Positions 27,397 to 35,626 of a stretch of 64,000 nt of DNA are shown here, piece by piece; position 1 is the stretch's first letter, and every line of letters begins with the position of its first letter. The notes under the pieces were generated by a model that saw only the letters and a program-made list of their open reading frames with translations, made no database searches and was not told the origin of the DNA. This DNA is from an uncultured Roseovarius sp. (GTDB lineage: Bacteria > Pseudomonadota > Alphaproteobacteria > Rhodobacterales > Rhodobacteraceae), in NCBI GenBank assembly GCA_947503145.1, contig CANNCP010000011.1, positions 50,146 to 114,145 on the forward strand, read 5' to 3'. The position numbers and the translations under genes are program-made.

Positions 27397-28670
27397 TGTT
27401 CGATCTGATCGTCAAGGGTGGCACGCTGCCCGATGGCCGCGTCACCGATATTGGAATTCGCGACGGCATGATCACCGCGATCGAGACGCTTGATGCCGAG
27501 GCAGGCGAGGTGATCGACGCCACCGGCGATCTGGTCGCGCCACCATTCGTCGATCCGCATTTCCACCTTGATGCCACGCTCAGCTACGGCCTGCCCCGTA
27601 TCAATGCGTCCGGCACATTGCTGGAGGGGATTGGCCTGTGGGGCGAATTGAAGAAGGTCGTGACACAAGAGGAAATGGTCACCCGCGCGCTGGAGTATTG
27701 CGACTGGGCCGCCTCGCTCGGCCTGCTGGCCATCCGCAGCCATGTGGACACCTGCGATGACACGCTCAAGGGCGTCGAGGCGATGCTGGAAGTGCGCGAA
27801 CAAGTCAAGGATTACATCGACCTGCAACTGGTCGCGTTTCCGCAGGACGGGCTTTACCGCGACCCGACCGCGCACGCCAACACGATCCGCGCGCTCGACA
27901 TGGGGCTGGACGTGGTGGGCGGCATCCCACACTTTGAACGCTCGATGGCAGACGGAGCGGCCTCGGTGCGCGAGTTGTGCCAGATCGCGGCGGACCGGGG
28001 GCTGATGGTCGATCTGCATTGCGACGAGAGCGACGATCCCCACTCGCGTCATATCGAGACGCTGGCGCAGGAGGCCCACCGCCACGGGCTGGCGGGCCGT
28101 GTGGCGGGCAGCCACCTGAGTTCCATGCACTCGATGGACAACTATTATGTCTCCAAGCTCTTGCCGCTGATCGCCGAGGCCGGTGTTGCCGCCATTCCCA
28201 ATCCGCTGATCAACATCATGCTGCAGGGGCGCCACGACACGTTCCCTAAACGCCGTGGCCTGACACGGGTCAAGGAAATGCAGGCCCACGGGATCACCGT
28301 CGGCTGGGGGCAGGATTGCGTGCGCGATCCGTGGTATTCGCTCGGCACTGGCGACATGCTGGATGTGGCATTCATGGGCCTGCACGTGGCCCAGATGAGC
28401 AGCCCCGACGAGATGCGGCGCTGTTTCGACATGGTCACGACGCAGAATGCGCGCATCATGGGGCTGGAAGGCTACGGCTTGCAGGTCGGCGCGCGGGCTT
28501 CGCTGGTGGTGCTGGATGCAGGCGACCCGATCGAGGCACTGCGCCTGCGCGCGGCCCGGCTCTGCGTGATCTCCAAAGGGCGCGTCATCAGCCGCGCACC
28601 GCGCATGGACGCCGCCCTGACGATCACGGGGCGGCCAGAAACCGTCCGGCGACGGCACAAGCTGGATTGA
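27396..28670 (+). CDS. codA: Cytosine deaminase-like amidohydrolase
   Basis: Metal-dependent amidohydrolase of 424 residues, the size of bacterial CodA. The active-site set is present: HFHLD (metal HxH) near residue 55, SHVDTCDD, LHCDESDDPHSRH, AGSHLSSMHS, and WGQDCVRDPWYSLG with the catalytic Asp. CodA converts cytosine to uracil and ammonia; related enzymes act on other pyrimidines or creatinine-like rings. Being last in a nucleobase-importer operon fits cytosine salvage or its use as a nitrogen source. A deaminase acting on a related ring remains possible. Confidence 0.85.
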   Translation: MFDLIVKGGTLPDGRVTDIGIRDGMITAIETLDAEAGEVIDATGDLVAPPFVDPHFHLDATLSYGLPRINASGTLLEGIGLWGELKKVVTQEEMVTRALEYCDWAASLGLLAIRSHVDTCDDTLKGVEAMLEVREQVKDYIDLQLVAFPQDGLYRDPTAHANTIRALDMGLDVVGGIPHFERSMADGAASVRELCQIAADRGLMVDLHCDESDDPHSRHIETLAQEAHRHGLAGRVAGSHLSSMHSMDNYYVSKLLPLIAEAGVAAIPNPLINIMLQGRHDTFPKRRGLTRVKEMQAHGITVGWGQDCVRDPWYSLGTGDMLDVAFMGLHVAQMSSPDEMRRCFDMVTTQNARIMGLEGYGLQVGARASLVVLDAGDPIEALRLRAARLCVISKGRVISRAPRMDAALTITGRPETVRRRHKLD

Positions 28671-28687
28671 CCAGACGTAAAATGTTT

Positions 28688-28717
28688 CGCCCTGTTTGTG
28701 ATTTCGCAAACAAGGCG
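28688..28717. terminator. Hairpin between codA-like and hemerythrin genes
   Basis: A 14-bp stem (one mismatch, one G-T pair) with arms CGCCCTGTTTGTGA and TCGCAAACAAGGCG around a two-base loop lies in the 69-base gap between these convergent genes. There is only a weak T-run on either side, so it may be a bidirectional terminator or an mRNA-end stabiliser. Confidence 0.45.
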
Positions 28718-28739
28718 GAACTTTAGGCGGCGGTGTCGG

Positions 28740-29147
28740 TCAGGAATGCGAATGTGACCCCAGCCGGTCATGAAGGCGAGCATCGTGGGTTTTGAAGTGA
28801 TCGCCGAACCACGCTTCCAGGGTTGTCGCCAATCGCTCGGCGGTCTTGTCAGGTGATCTCACGCCGTCATCCATGATGTCGCGCAGATCATCCAGCAGGC
28901 GTTCGTGATGCTCCTTGTGCTGGTCGAGTTGGTCATAGCCATAGGCTCTCATCTGTTGCTCTTCGAGGGCGAAATGCGCCGAGACGGCGCGCAGCAGATC
29001 GCCAAAACTGTCCTGGATGTCGGCCTCCGGCTGGTTGTCGAGGATAGCCGATGCAGTTTGATTGACGAGGTCGATCAGTTCCTGATGCTCATGATCCACT
29101 GACGGATTGCCGACGCTGTATTCTGGTTTCCATTCGATCGGTGCCAT
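28740..29147 (-). CDS. Bacteriohemerythrin
   Basis: Cytosolic diiron O2/NO-binding protein of 135 residues. The complete ligand set is visible: His21 (VDHEHQ), His58 and Glu62 (HFALEE), His77 and His81 (HKEHH), His117 and Asp122 (HFKTHD). Hemerythrins bind O2 reversibly, and some deliver O2 or bind and detoxify NO. The gene ends a respiratory cluster containing an unusual heme-copper enzyme, which makes an O2- or NO-handling role likely. Confidence 0.93.
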   Translation of the reverse strand: MAPIEWKPEYSVGNPSVDHEHQELIDLVNQTASAILDNQPEADIQDSFGDLLRAVSAHFALEEQQMRAYGYDQLDQHKEHHERLLDDLRDIMDDGVRSPDKTAERLATTLEAWFGDHFKTHDARLHDRLGSHSHS

Positions 29148-29164
29148 GTGGCCCCCTTCCCTCT

Positions 29165-29668
29165 TCAGTTGAATACAAAACCGCTGTCCTTGCGAAAGTC
29201 GATCACAAAGCTCTGCCCGGGTTTCAGATCGACCTTGCGCGTCGCCTCATATCCAAAGACCTCGGAGGCCGGGCTATCGCGCATCCGCACCCTCAGAACA
29301 TGCACGCCCGCAGGCAGCAAAAAGCGCTCGTAGAGACGTGATGGACCGCTACCGGCAAGACCCGATGGTGTACTTTCCGCAGCATATATCAGCGTATCAT
29401 CGACCTCCAGTTCGACGTAGATCGGCGGGCGTCTGCGATCACAAACCTGGGTCGCGCGCATGTTTGGGGGCAGCTTGGCCAGTTCCTCGGGCGTCCTGTT
29501 GCGGCAACTGGCGCTACGGTCGCCGCTATGGGTAAAGCTGAGGCGCAACAGGGCCATGTTCTCGGGTACCGTCTGCCACGTGGGCGATGCCGACAGCCAG
29601 GCGACGCCAAGGCAAAGCGCGAGCGTGACAATGCCACCCATCGCAAGATGATGCAGCCGCCCCCTCAT
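29165..29668 (-). CDS. Unrecognised membrane-anchored protein of the respiratory cluster
   Basis: Protein of 167 residues not assigned to a named family. Residues 10-28 form a single hydrophobic helix (signal anchor). The rest is predicted periplasmic, with two cysteines (SASCRNRT and TQVCDRRR) that could form a disulfide and a C-terminal beta-rich part (LPAGVHVLRVRMRDS, LKPGQSFVIDFRKD). Its start overlaps the stop of the cytochrome b fusion gene by 4 bases, so it is translated with it. It may be an accessory or assembly protein for that complex. Confidence 0.6.
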   Translation of the reverse strand: MRGRLHHLAMGGIVTLALCLGVAWLSASPTWQTVPENMALLRLSFTHSGDRSASCRNRTPEELAKLPPNMRATQVCDRRRPPIYVELEVDDTLIYAAESTPSGLAGSGPSRLYERFLLPAGVHVLRVRMRDSPASEVFGYEATRKVDLKPGQSFVIDFRKDSGFVFN

Positions 29669-31251
29669 TTCGCGTTCTCCTCGGTTACCGCATCACCGTC
29701 TGCCATCCCGGATTCGCCCGGATCAAGCGTGCGCTTGCCCGGCATCGGCTCCATTGCCGCCACGCGCTCGGAGAAGGCGTGCCTCTCTCTGGCGAGGTGT
29801 GCCCGCTCGCTCGGGCCGGCCCAGACTGTCAGCAACCTTTCGCGTGGGACGCGGGCGCGCAAAAGAGGGTCGCGGGTCCGGGCGATACGGTCTTCTGTCC
29901 ATCTGCGCCCGAGGCGGTTGTAGCACTCGCGTTCGGCACAGCCGGCAATGCAGACGCCATCAGCCAGATCGCGACTGAGGATGAAATCAAACAGCGAGGG
30001 CGGCGCCATCGCCACGCAGGGCAGGATGACGCGGCCCTTTTCGGGTGCGCCCGCCGCGCCGTGTTCGCAGGCGATGGTCATCACCCGGCCCGGCCCGGAC
30101 AGATCGGCGGCAACGGCGATGACCTCGGCGCGTAACGCCTCCAGCGGGCGGCCAGGCAGGTCGATACCGGTGATCAACGGGCCGGAGCGGCGAAAGGGTG
30201 TAGACGACGGACATGAGCCCATGCAGATGCCGCAGGCAACACATTTATCCGGATCCACCTTGGCCTCTTGCGGGAACGGTGCGCCATCGCTGCGCGGCAC
30301 CATGGTGATGGCGGTATAGGGGCAATCGGCCTCACATCGGGTGCAGCCGTTGCAGAAATCCAGAAACACCTGCGCCGCCTCTGCCTCTTTGCGCCGTGGC
30401 AGCCACGGCAGGCCGAACAGGAGGAACGTGATCAGCAACGCGCCAGTCCAGATGACCGAGGGCGGCACCAGATCAATCACCGGATACAACCCGAGAATGA
30501 ACCAGTCGAGCCCGACTCTGGTCGGAAATGTCGACAGGTCCGCAGGCCCCTGCAAGACCGCAGGCATCGCCAGCGAGGCGGCCACCAGAGCCGCCAGCGT
30601 CAGGACAGCGAGGCCACGCGGCGGCTTCGTGCGCGCCGATGTGATGCGCTGGATATGAATCCACATCAACAGCAGCAGCAGCAGCGGAATTGCGATATGC
30701 AGAAAGACCATCAACGTGAAAAAGCGCGACGACAGGCTCTCTGGTGTCAGGAAATTGCGCGCGATAGGCTCGGCGAAGAATGGCAGCGCGTCGAGCAGTT
30801 CGGTGGTTGTCAACGCCACGTATTGCGCCAGCTTGTCCCAGACCAGCCAATAGCCGGTGATGCCGGACATGTAGACAAACCAGATCACCGGCACCCCGGT
30901 GATCCACGAGAACCAGCGCCGCCCGCGATAGCGGTCAAACGCCCATTCACGCACCAGATGCACCAACATGAGGACCACCAGCAGATCTGAGGCATAGCGG
31001 TGCAGGCTGCGTGCCACTCCGGCATGAAACCAATGGGTTTCACTCAGCCACTTGACCGATTGGTAGGCCTTGACCACACCGGTGTCGAAGAAGATGAACA
31101 GATAGATGCCGGTGGCGGTGACAATCCAGAACATGTACCAGCCAAGTGGCCCCAGATTGGCGAGTGGATTCCAATCGGGTCCGAATAGTCTGTCCAGAGG
31201 GCGCTCTACCCGATCAAAACCACGCTTCAGCGTAGTACGTATTCCCGTCAT
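29665..31251 (-). CDS. Cytochrome b / 2x[4Fe-4S] ferredoxin / MvhD-like fusion protein
   Basis: Protein of 528 residues with three modules. Residues 30-280 are a cytochrome b of the bc1/b6f type, with heme ligands His84/His98 and His185/His199 (spacing 14 in each pair) predicting two b hemes. Residues 300-347 hold two [4Fe-4S] motifs: Cys300-303-306-310 and Cys337-340-343-347. Residues about 370-450 resemble the MvhD/FlpD delta subunit (DGVCIAGCAERECYNRLGRR). This could pass electrons between quinol and a cytosolic or periplasmic donor. It overlaps the SCO1 stop by one base (TAATG) and is downstream of the oxidase genes. Confidence 0.82.
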   Translation of the reverse strand: MTGIRTTLKRGFDRVERPLDRLFGPDWNPLANLGPLGWYMFWIVTATGIYLFIFFDTGVVKAYQSVKWLSETHWFHAGVARSLHRYASDLLVVLMLVHLVREWAFDRYRGRRWFSWITGVPVIWFVYMSGITGYWLVWDKLAQYVALTTTELLDALPFFAEPIARNFLTPESLSSRFFTLMVFLHIAIPLLLLLLMWIHIQRITSARTKPPRGLAVLTLAALVAASLAMPAVLQGPADLSTFPTRVGLDWFILGLYPVIDLVPPSVIWTGALLITFLLFGLPWLPRRKEAEAAQVFLDFCNGCTRCEADCPYTAITMVPRSDGAPFPQEAKVDPDKCVACGICMGSCPSSTPFRRSGPLITGIDLPGRPLEALRAEVIAVAADLSGPGRVMTIACEHGAAGAPEKGRVILPCVAMAPPSLFDFILSRDLADGVCIAGCAERECYNRLGRRWTEDRIARTRDPLLRARVPRERLLTVWAGPSERAHLARERHAFSERVAAMEPMPGKRTLDPGESGMADGDAVTEENAK

Positions 31252-32114
31252 TACACTATTTCATCCACTGTCTTGGCCGGGCGTATGGCATTGCCTTTCT
31301 GGGTGCTGCGCCGTCTTTCGAGCCAGAGCCGCACAATGATAAACCCGGTGAACAACAACGAGACGGCGCCAAAAAAGATGCCGAACAGGATACCATAATC
31401 AAAGCGATAGGCACGGGTCAGCGGGTTGTAGACGGTGCACAGAAAGGTAAGCCGGTTCCACAGGTCTTCGGGCGCAATCGAAACCGTCATGCGGCCCAGC
31501 ACAAGCTCCTTGAGCGGCGCCATGAACACCGGCAGCGGGAACTCCTCACCGTAGAGCTGGCGATAGACACGACCCCCGGCGTCAAGGATGGTTGTCTGGC
31601 TGGGATGATCAATACCGCCCGCAGCGTCGCGCCAGCTAAACCCCAGATCATGCAGCAGTGCCTCGGTGGCCTCGGAGTCGGCGCTGGCGAGATACCAGTC
31701 ATCAAGCCGGTTGAGCCGGTGCGAGATCGCGAAGGCGCGCAGTCTCGCCGGTTTGTCGCCACTGGCGTCAAAGCCGAAGGTCAGAACTGCAAAGCTGCCC
31801 TCTCCCAGGACACGGCGCGCATCGCTCACGGCATCATGCAGGTGATCGGTGATCACCGGGCAGATCGAGCTGCAACTGGTGTAGACCAGCGAGATCACCA
31901 GCGGGCGACCGCGCAGATCGTCCAGCGCCAGCGGTGCGCCGGTCTGATCGCGCAGGACATGCGCGCCGACTTCGCGCCCGATCACATTCTGGCTGATCTC
32001 GTAGACTTGTTTTGGCTCCAGATAGTCAGGCGACCGACTTTGCGTTTGTGCTTGTGCCGGGCCAATCAGCGCCAAACTCCACAACAGGGCCAGAGAACGG
32101 TTCAGAACGCCCAT
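31251..32114 (-). CDS. SCO1/SenC-family copper chaperone
   Basis: Protein of 287 residues. After a signal peptide (about 1-22) a thioredoxin-like SCO domain carries Cys81 and Cys85 (CSSICP) and a late histidine, His170 (GIDHPS), the usual copper ligands. An extra C-terminal transmembrane helix follows (ILFGIFFGAVSLLFTGFIIV), which is uncommon in SCO proteins and would anchor it from the C-terminal side. SCO proteins metallate the CuA centre of oxidase subunit II, which is encoded upstream here. The start at 32114 overlaps the end of ctaB. Confidence 0.88.
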   Translation of the reverse strand: MGVLNRSLALLWSLALIGPAQAQTQSRSPDYLEPKQVYEISQNVIGREVGAHVLRDQTGAPLALDDLRGRPLVISLVYTSCSSICPVITDHLHDAVSDARRVLGEGSFAVLTFGFDASGDKPARLRAFAISHRLNRLDDWYLASADSEATEALLHDLGFSWRDAAGGIDHPSQTTILDAGGRVYRQLYGEEFPLPVFMAPLKELVLGRMTVSIAPEDLWNRLTFLCTVYNPLTRAYRFDYGILFGIFFGAVSLLFTGFIIVRLWLERRRSTQKGNAIRPAKTVDEIV

Positions 32115-32983
32115 CGCGCGACCTCGTCCAACACGACCCCGGCCGACAACAGGGCAAACTGGGCCAGCGACGCGCGGAATGTCCGCATGGCAGGCACACG
32201 GGTGGGATCGCGCCGCAGCCGCCATGCTGCCATCAGGAACGGAATGCCGCCCGCGACAGCGAACAGGCCATAGATCCAGCCCATGCCAAACCACAACGGC
32301 ACCAGCGACAGGACAACCAACGTGGCAACATGGCCAAGGATCACCGGCGCCCAGACCTCGGGCCCTGTCACCACGGGCAGCATGGGAATGTTAGCGCGGC
32401 GGTAATCTTCGCCACGTGCGACGGCCAGACTCCAGAAATGCGGCGGTGTCCACAGAAACAGCACTGTCGCCAGGATCAACGGGACAGGGCCGATGGCAGG
32501 CCCGAATTGCGGCGCGGCCGCTGCCGCACCGGCCAGCACCGCGAAACTGCCCGCCGCACCACCAATCACGACATTCCAGACCGTACGGGTCTTGAGCCAG
32601 ACGGTATAGATCACGCCGTAGGTCAGCGCGCCGAGAAAGACCAGGATCGTCGCCAGCGTGCCGCCCACCGACCAGGCCATCAGCAGCGCCCCGATGAGCA
32701 GCGCCAGCAGGGTCACCGGCCAGATCGGCCCGGCCTTCAGAACACCGCTGGCAAAGGGCCGGCTACGGGTGCGCGCCATGTTGCGATCGCTCTCGCGCTC
32801 GTAATACTGGTTGAACCCGCCCGCCGCACCCGAAGCACCGAGCACGGCGAGAGCAAAGACCAGCGCCTCGATCGTGCCAAGCTCGCCGCCGCCTGTCATC
32901 ACCCCGACGACTGCCGCCAGGGCGATGAATGCACCGATCCGCAGCTTGAGGATCGAAACCGTCATGTTCAGGGCAGCAAGCAT
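32102..32983 (-). CDS. ctaB: Protoheme IX farnesyltransferase (heme O synthase)
   Basis: UbiA-family prenyltransferase of 293 residues that farnesylates heme b to heme o in the membrane. The Asp-rich motif YYERESDRNMARTRSRP is present near residue 60 and the second conserved loop (ARGEDYRRANIPML) near 188. About nine hydrophobic helices are visible. Its presence implies that the adjacent heme-copper enzyme receives heme o or a. It follows the subunit I gene by 134 bases and overlaps the SCO1 gene by 13 bases. Confidence 0.93.
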   Translation of the reverse strand: MLAALNMTVSILKLRIGAFIALAAVVGVMTGGGELGTIEALVFALAVLGASGAAGGFNQYYERESDRNMARTRSRPFASGVLKAGPIWPVTLLALLIGALLMAWSVGGTLATILVFLGALTYGVIYTVWLKTRTVWNVVIGGAAGSFAVLAGAAAAAPQFGPAIGPVPLILATVLFLWTPPHFWSLAVARGEDYRRANIPMLPVVTGPEVWAPVILGHVATLVVLSLVPLWFGMGWIYGLFAVAGGIPFLMAAWRLRRDPTRVPAMRTFRASLAQFALLSAGVVLDEVARWAF

Positions 32984-33117
32984 GGCTCAGTCCTTGTTGT
33001 CTCCAGGCGTATCGCCCTGGTTGCGAAATCAGGTACAAGGCGAAACGCGGTATGACCGATCAACGGGTGGCGGCGTTTCGCGCTCAGCCGGTGAACCACG
33101 GTTGAACGCGAAGTGTC

Positions 33118-34848
33118 TTAATTGAACAGCCAGAGCTCCGAGAGATACTTCCAGTTCACGAAGTAGTAGAGAACGAAGGTGAAAAAGAAGATCGTGACGA
33201 GCATGACCGTGCCTGGGATCTTGAGCGAGCCTTCGCTGCCGTATTCCGACACCGCCTGAGCGCCTGCATCATGCAGCGGAAAAACCAGCTTGGCGCCGGG
33301 CTGGTCAAGGCGCGGGCCGCGCAGGATCGAGGCGACGATGAGCACGATGAAAAGCAACCCGCCGGTTGCCGCGAGGATCGCGGACATGCCGTTGAGGCCC
33401 ATCATCAGGTAGGCGGCTGGCGCAAATTCGTAAGGATGCGCCGCATCAACCATCGAAAGATCCCAGTGCCGGCGCGGAACGCCCAGCGTGCCGGCACCCA
33501 TCATGAAGAGAGAAATCCCCCCCGCACCGATACCAAAGAGATAGGGCTGCAATTTCGCCAATCCTGGCCAGATGATGTCTCGTTGGAAGATCAGCGGCAC
33601 CACGATATAGGTCATCGCCATGAAGGCCAGTGTTGTACCTGCAACCACCGTGGCGTGGAAATGGCCCGGCACATAAATGGTGTTGTGCATCAGCACGTTA
33701 AGCTGCTCTGTGCCAAGGATCACGCCGGTGATGCCGCCGAGAAAGCCGAACATGACCAGCGACATGAACATCCCCGAGAACGCCGGGTTGCCCCACGGTG
33801 CCTTGGTCAGCCACTCGAACATGCCGCGGGTATAACCGTTGCGGCGCTGCGCCGCCTCAATCGCGCCGGGCACCGTCAGCCCGTGGATCATCGAGGCCAT
33901 CACGGCGAGATACATCATGTAGCTGGTATTGATGATCTTCCACGAGGAACTCATCCCCGGCTCGGCCAGCAGGTGGTGGGCCGAGGCGAGCTGCAGGAAC
34001 AGGATATACATCAGGAAGGCAAAGCGGCTGACCTTTTCCGATAACGGCTTGGCCCCGACGACCATAGCCGCGATTGCATACCAGATCGAGATATGGGCCG
34101 CGACGTTGATCTGCTGGCTGGAATGGCCCATGCCCCACCACACCAGCTTGTACATCAACGTGTCGATGCCCGAGATCAGTCCCATGGACCACAGCCATGT
34201 CGGCACCAGGATGATTGCGCCACAGGCCAGCGTGAACACCGCGATGATCGCGGCGGTGATGGCGCCGAATGTTACCAGTGGCACAGACCCGTCATAGGTC
34301 TTTTCGTCCTTGGCCACGACAAGCGTGCCAAAGAACACGAAAACCCCGATCAGCGCCCCCACCGCAAAGACGATCAGCGACAGATAGAACCAATGCTCGG
34401 CCATCATCGGCGGATACGAGGTGAACATCACCGTCGAGTCGCCGTTCAACACGGCATAGTTTGCCATCACCGCGCCGATAATCATCATCCCGAATCCCAG
34501 CCAGGCCCATCGCGGCGTCGCCAGACGCGAGCCCAGGATCACTGCCGAGGCGAAATATAGCACCGCGATTTCAAAGAAGATGATCCAGAACAGCAGCACG
34601 TTGGCGCCATGCCCTGTGAGCACAAGATAGAACCAGTCCGGCGGCAAGAGTTGCACCGCAGGCCAGCGCGTCAGTGCGACCATCAGGCCAAAGAACCCGC
34701 CCACCGCTAGAAAGACGACCGCCGCTACGGCATTGGCGCGGATCAGCAGTTCGGCGCTGCGTTCGATGCGTCGGCCGGTGAACGGACAGGTGCGATACCT
34801 GATGTCCGGCCCGACATATCCGACGGCTTCGTGATCAATAGTGGTCAT
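33118..34848 (-). CDS. B-family heme-copper oxidase subunit I lacking the active-site tyrosine; candidate sNOR (NorS)
   Basis: Polytopic protein of 576 residues with all six metal-ligand histidines: His80 and His398 (low-spin heme), His396 (high-spin heme), His242, His291 and His292 (CuB). In O2-reducing members the first CuB histidine lies in H-P-x-V-Y, whose Tyr is cross-linked; here the segment is GHSSQQINVA, so position 246 is Gln. The overall pattern aligns with ba3-type (B-family) oxidases. Loss of the tyrosine is known in NO-reducing members. With a CuA subunit and SenC next door, this resembles the norSY-senC (sNOR) clusters of ammonia oxidisers. Database tools may still call it cytochrome c oxidase. 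Confidence 0.8.
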   Translation of the reverse strand: MTTIDHEAVGYVGPDIRYRTCPFTGRRIERSAELLIRANAVAAVVFLAVGGFFGLMVALTRWPAVQLLPPDWFYLVLTGHGANVLLFWIIFFEIAVLYFASAVILGSRLATPRWAWLGFGMMIIGAVMANYAVLNGDSTVMFTSYPPMMAEHWFYLSLIVFAVGALIGVFVFFGTLVVAKDEKTYDGSVPLVTFGAITAAIIAVFTLACGAIILVPTWLWSMGLISGIDTLMYKLVWWGMGHSSQQINVAAHISIWYAIAAMVVGAKPLSEKVSRFAFLMYILFLQLASAHHLLAEPGMSSSWKIINTSYMMYLAVMASMIHGLTVPGAIEAAQRRNGYTRGMFEWLTKAPWGNPAFSGMFMSLVMFGFLGGITGVILGTEQLNVLMHNTIYVPGHFHATVVAGTTLAFMAMTYIVVPLIFQRDIIWPGLAKLQPYLFGIGAGGISLFMMGAGTLGVPRRHWDLSMVDAAHPYEFAPAAYLMMGLNGMSAILAATGGLLFIVLIVASILRGPRLDQPGAKLVFPLHDAGAQAVSEYGSEGSLKIPGTVMLVTIFFFTFVLYYFVNWKYLSELWLFN

Positions 34849-34864
34849 GTCCCTGTTCTCCCGC

Positions 34865-35419
34865 TCAGTCGACGACGCGGATGTGACCGGACATCGTGTG
34901 ATGGCCGATACCGCAGTATTCGTTGCAGACGACGCCGTATTCGCCCGTCTCGGTCGGGGTCAGCGTCAGGATGTGTTCATAGCCCGGATGCACCGAGATA
35001 TTGATATTGACGGGCTGGAGCGAAAAGCCGTGCTGCCAGTCGGCCGAAGACAGATGAAATCGGTAGCTCTGGTCTTTTTTGAGTTCGAGCGCCGGCCACC
35101 ATTCCCACAACCGCCCCAGCATGTAGACGTCGCCGCCCGCGGGCGGGCTGATCACCGGGATACCGCCGATCTCGACCGGCTCGCCGGATGCGTCCAGCAG
35201 TTGATATTCGTCCGCAAACGCCTCGACCTGTTCGACGAACGTGTCGGGATTGACGCGATAAGTTTCGGTGGAGAGGTTCTGATTGCCGATAAAGTGCCAG
35301 GCGATCATGAAGAAGAACATGAACAGCCCCCAGAGGAAGGCGATGATGATCCAGGCCAATTCGATGCCGTGGATCGGTTCCTTCCACCACAGGCGGTTGC
35401 TTGGGGGGTTGATGGACAT
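34865..35419 (-). CDS. CuA-containing heme-copper oxidase subunit II (NorY-like)
   Basis: Protein of 184 residues with one N-terminal transmembrane helix (about 18-42) and a periplasmic cupredoxin domain. The CuA ligands are complete: His130 (DWQHGF), Cys165, Cys169, His173 and Met176 (CNEYCGIGHHTM). It is short and single-helix, like subunit II of B-family oxidases. It accepts electrons from a soluble cytochrome c, possibly the one encoded at 36541. The subunit I gene follows 16 bases downstream. Confidence 0.9.
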   Translation of the reverse strand: MSINPPSNRLWWKEPIHGIELAWIIIAFLWGLFMFFFMIAWHFIGNQNLSTETYRVNPDTFVEQVEAFADEYQLLDASGEPVEIGGIPVISPPAGGDVYMLGRLWEWWPALELKKDQSYRFHLSSADWQHGFSLQPVNINISVHPGYEHILTLTPTETGEYGVVCNEYCGIGHHTMSGHIRVVD

Positions 35420-35446
35420 GGCGCAACCTTTCAGGCTGGTTTGCGG

Positions 35447-35626
35447 TTAGTTGGCGATCGGAACTGAGGCGACTTCCATCACACCCCAGATGACGTAGAG
35501 GACCGTCGGCATCGTGACGCCGATGAACAAAAGCAGGAACGGATTGTCCAGAATGCGCTGCATGGCCGGAATCTGCTCATCCGGCTGCGGTGATGCGCTC
35601 CTTGTGGTATCGTCGGTCTTTTCCAT
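35447..35626 (-). CDS. Small single-helix membrane protein, probable oxidase small subunit
   Basis: A 59-residue frame begins MEKTDDTTRSASPQPDEQIP and has one transmembrane helix (FLLLFIGVTMPTVLYVIWGV). A very good AGGAGGG site stands 6 bases before the ATG at 35626. The stop is 27 bases before the subunit II start. Size, topology and position match the small subunits of B-family oxidases (subunit IIa of ba3). It is the first gene of the cluster. Confidence 0.75.
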   Translation of the reverse strand: MEKTDDTTRSASPQPDEQIPAMQRILDNPFLLLFIGVTMPTVLYVIWGVMEVASVPIAN

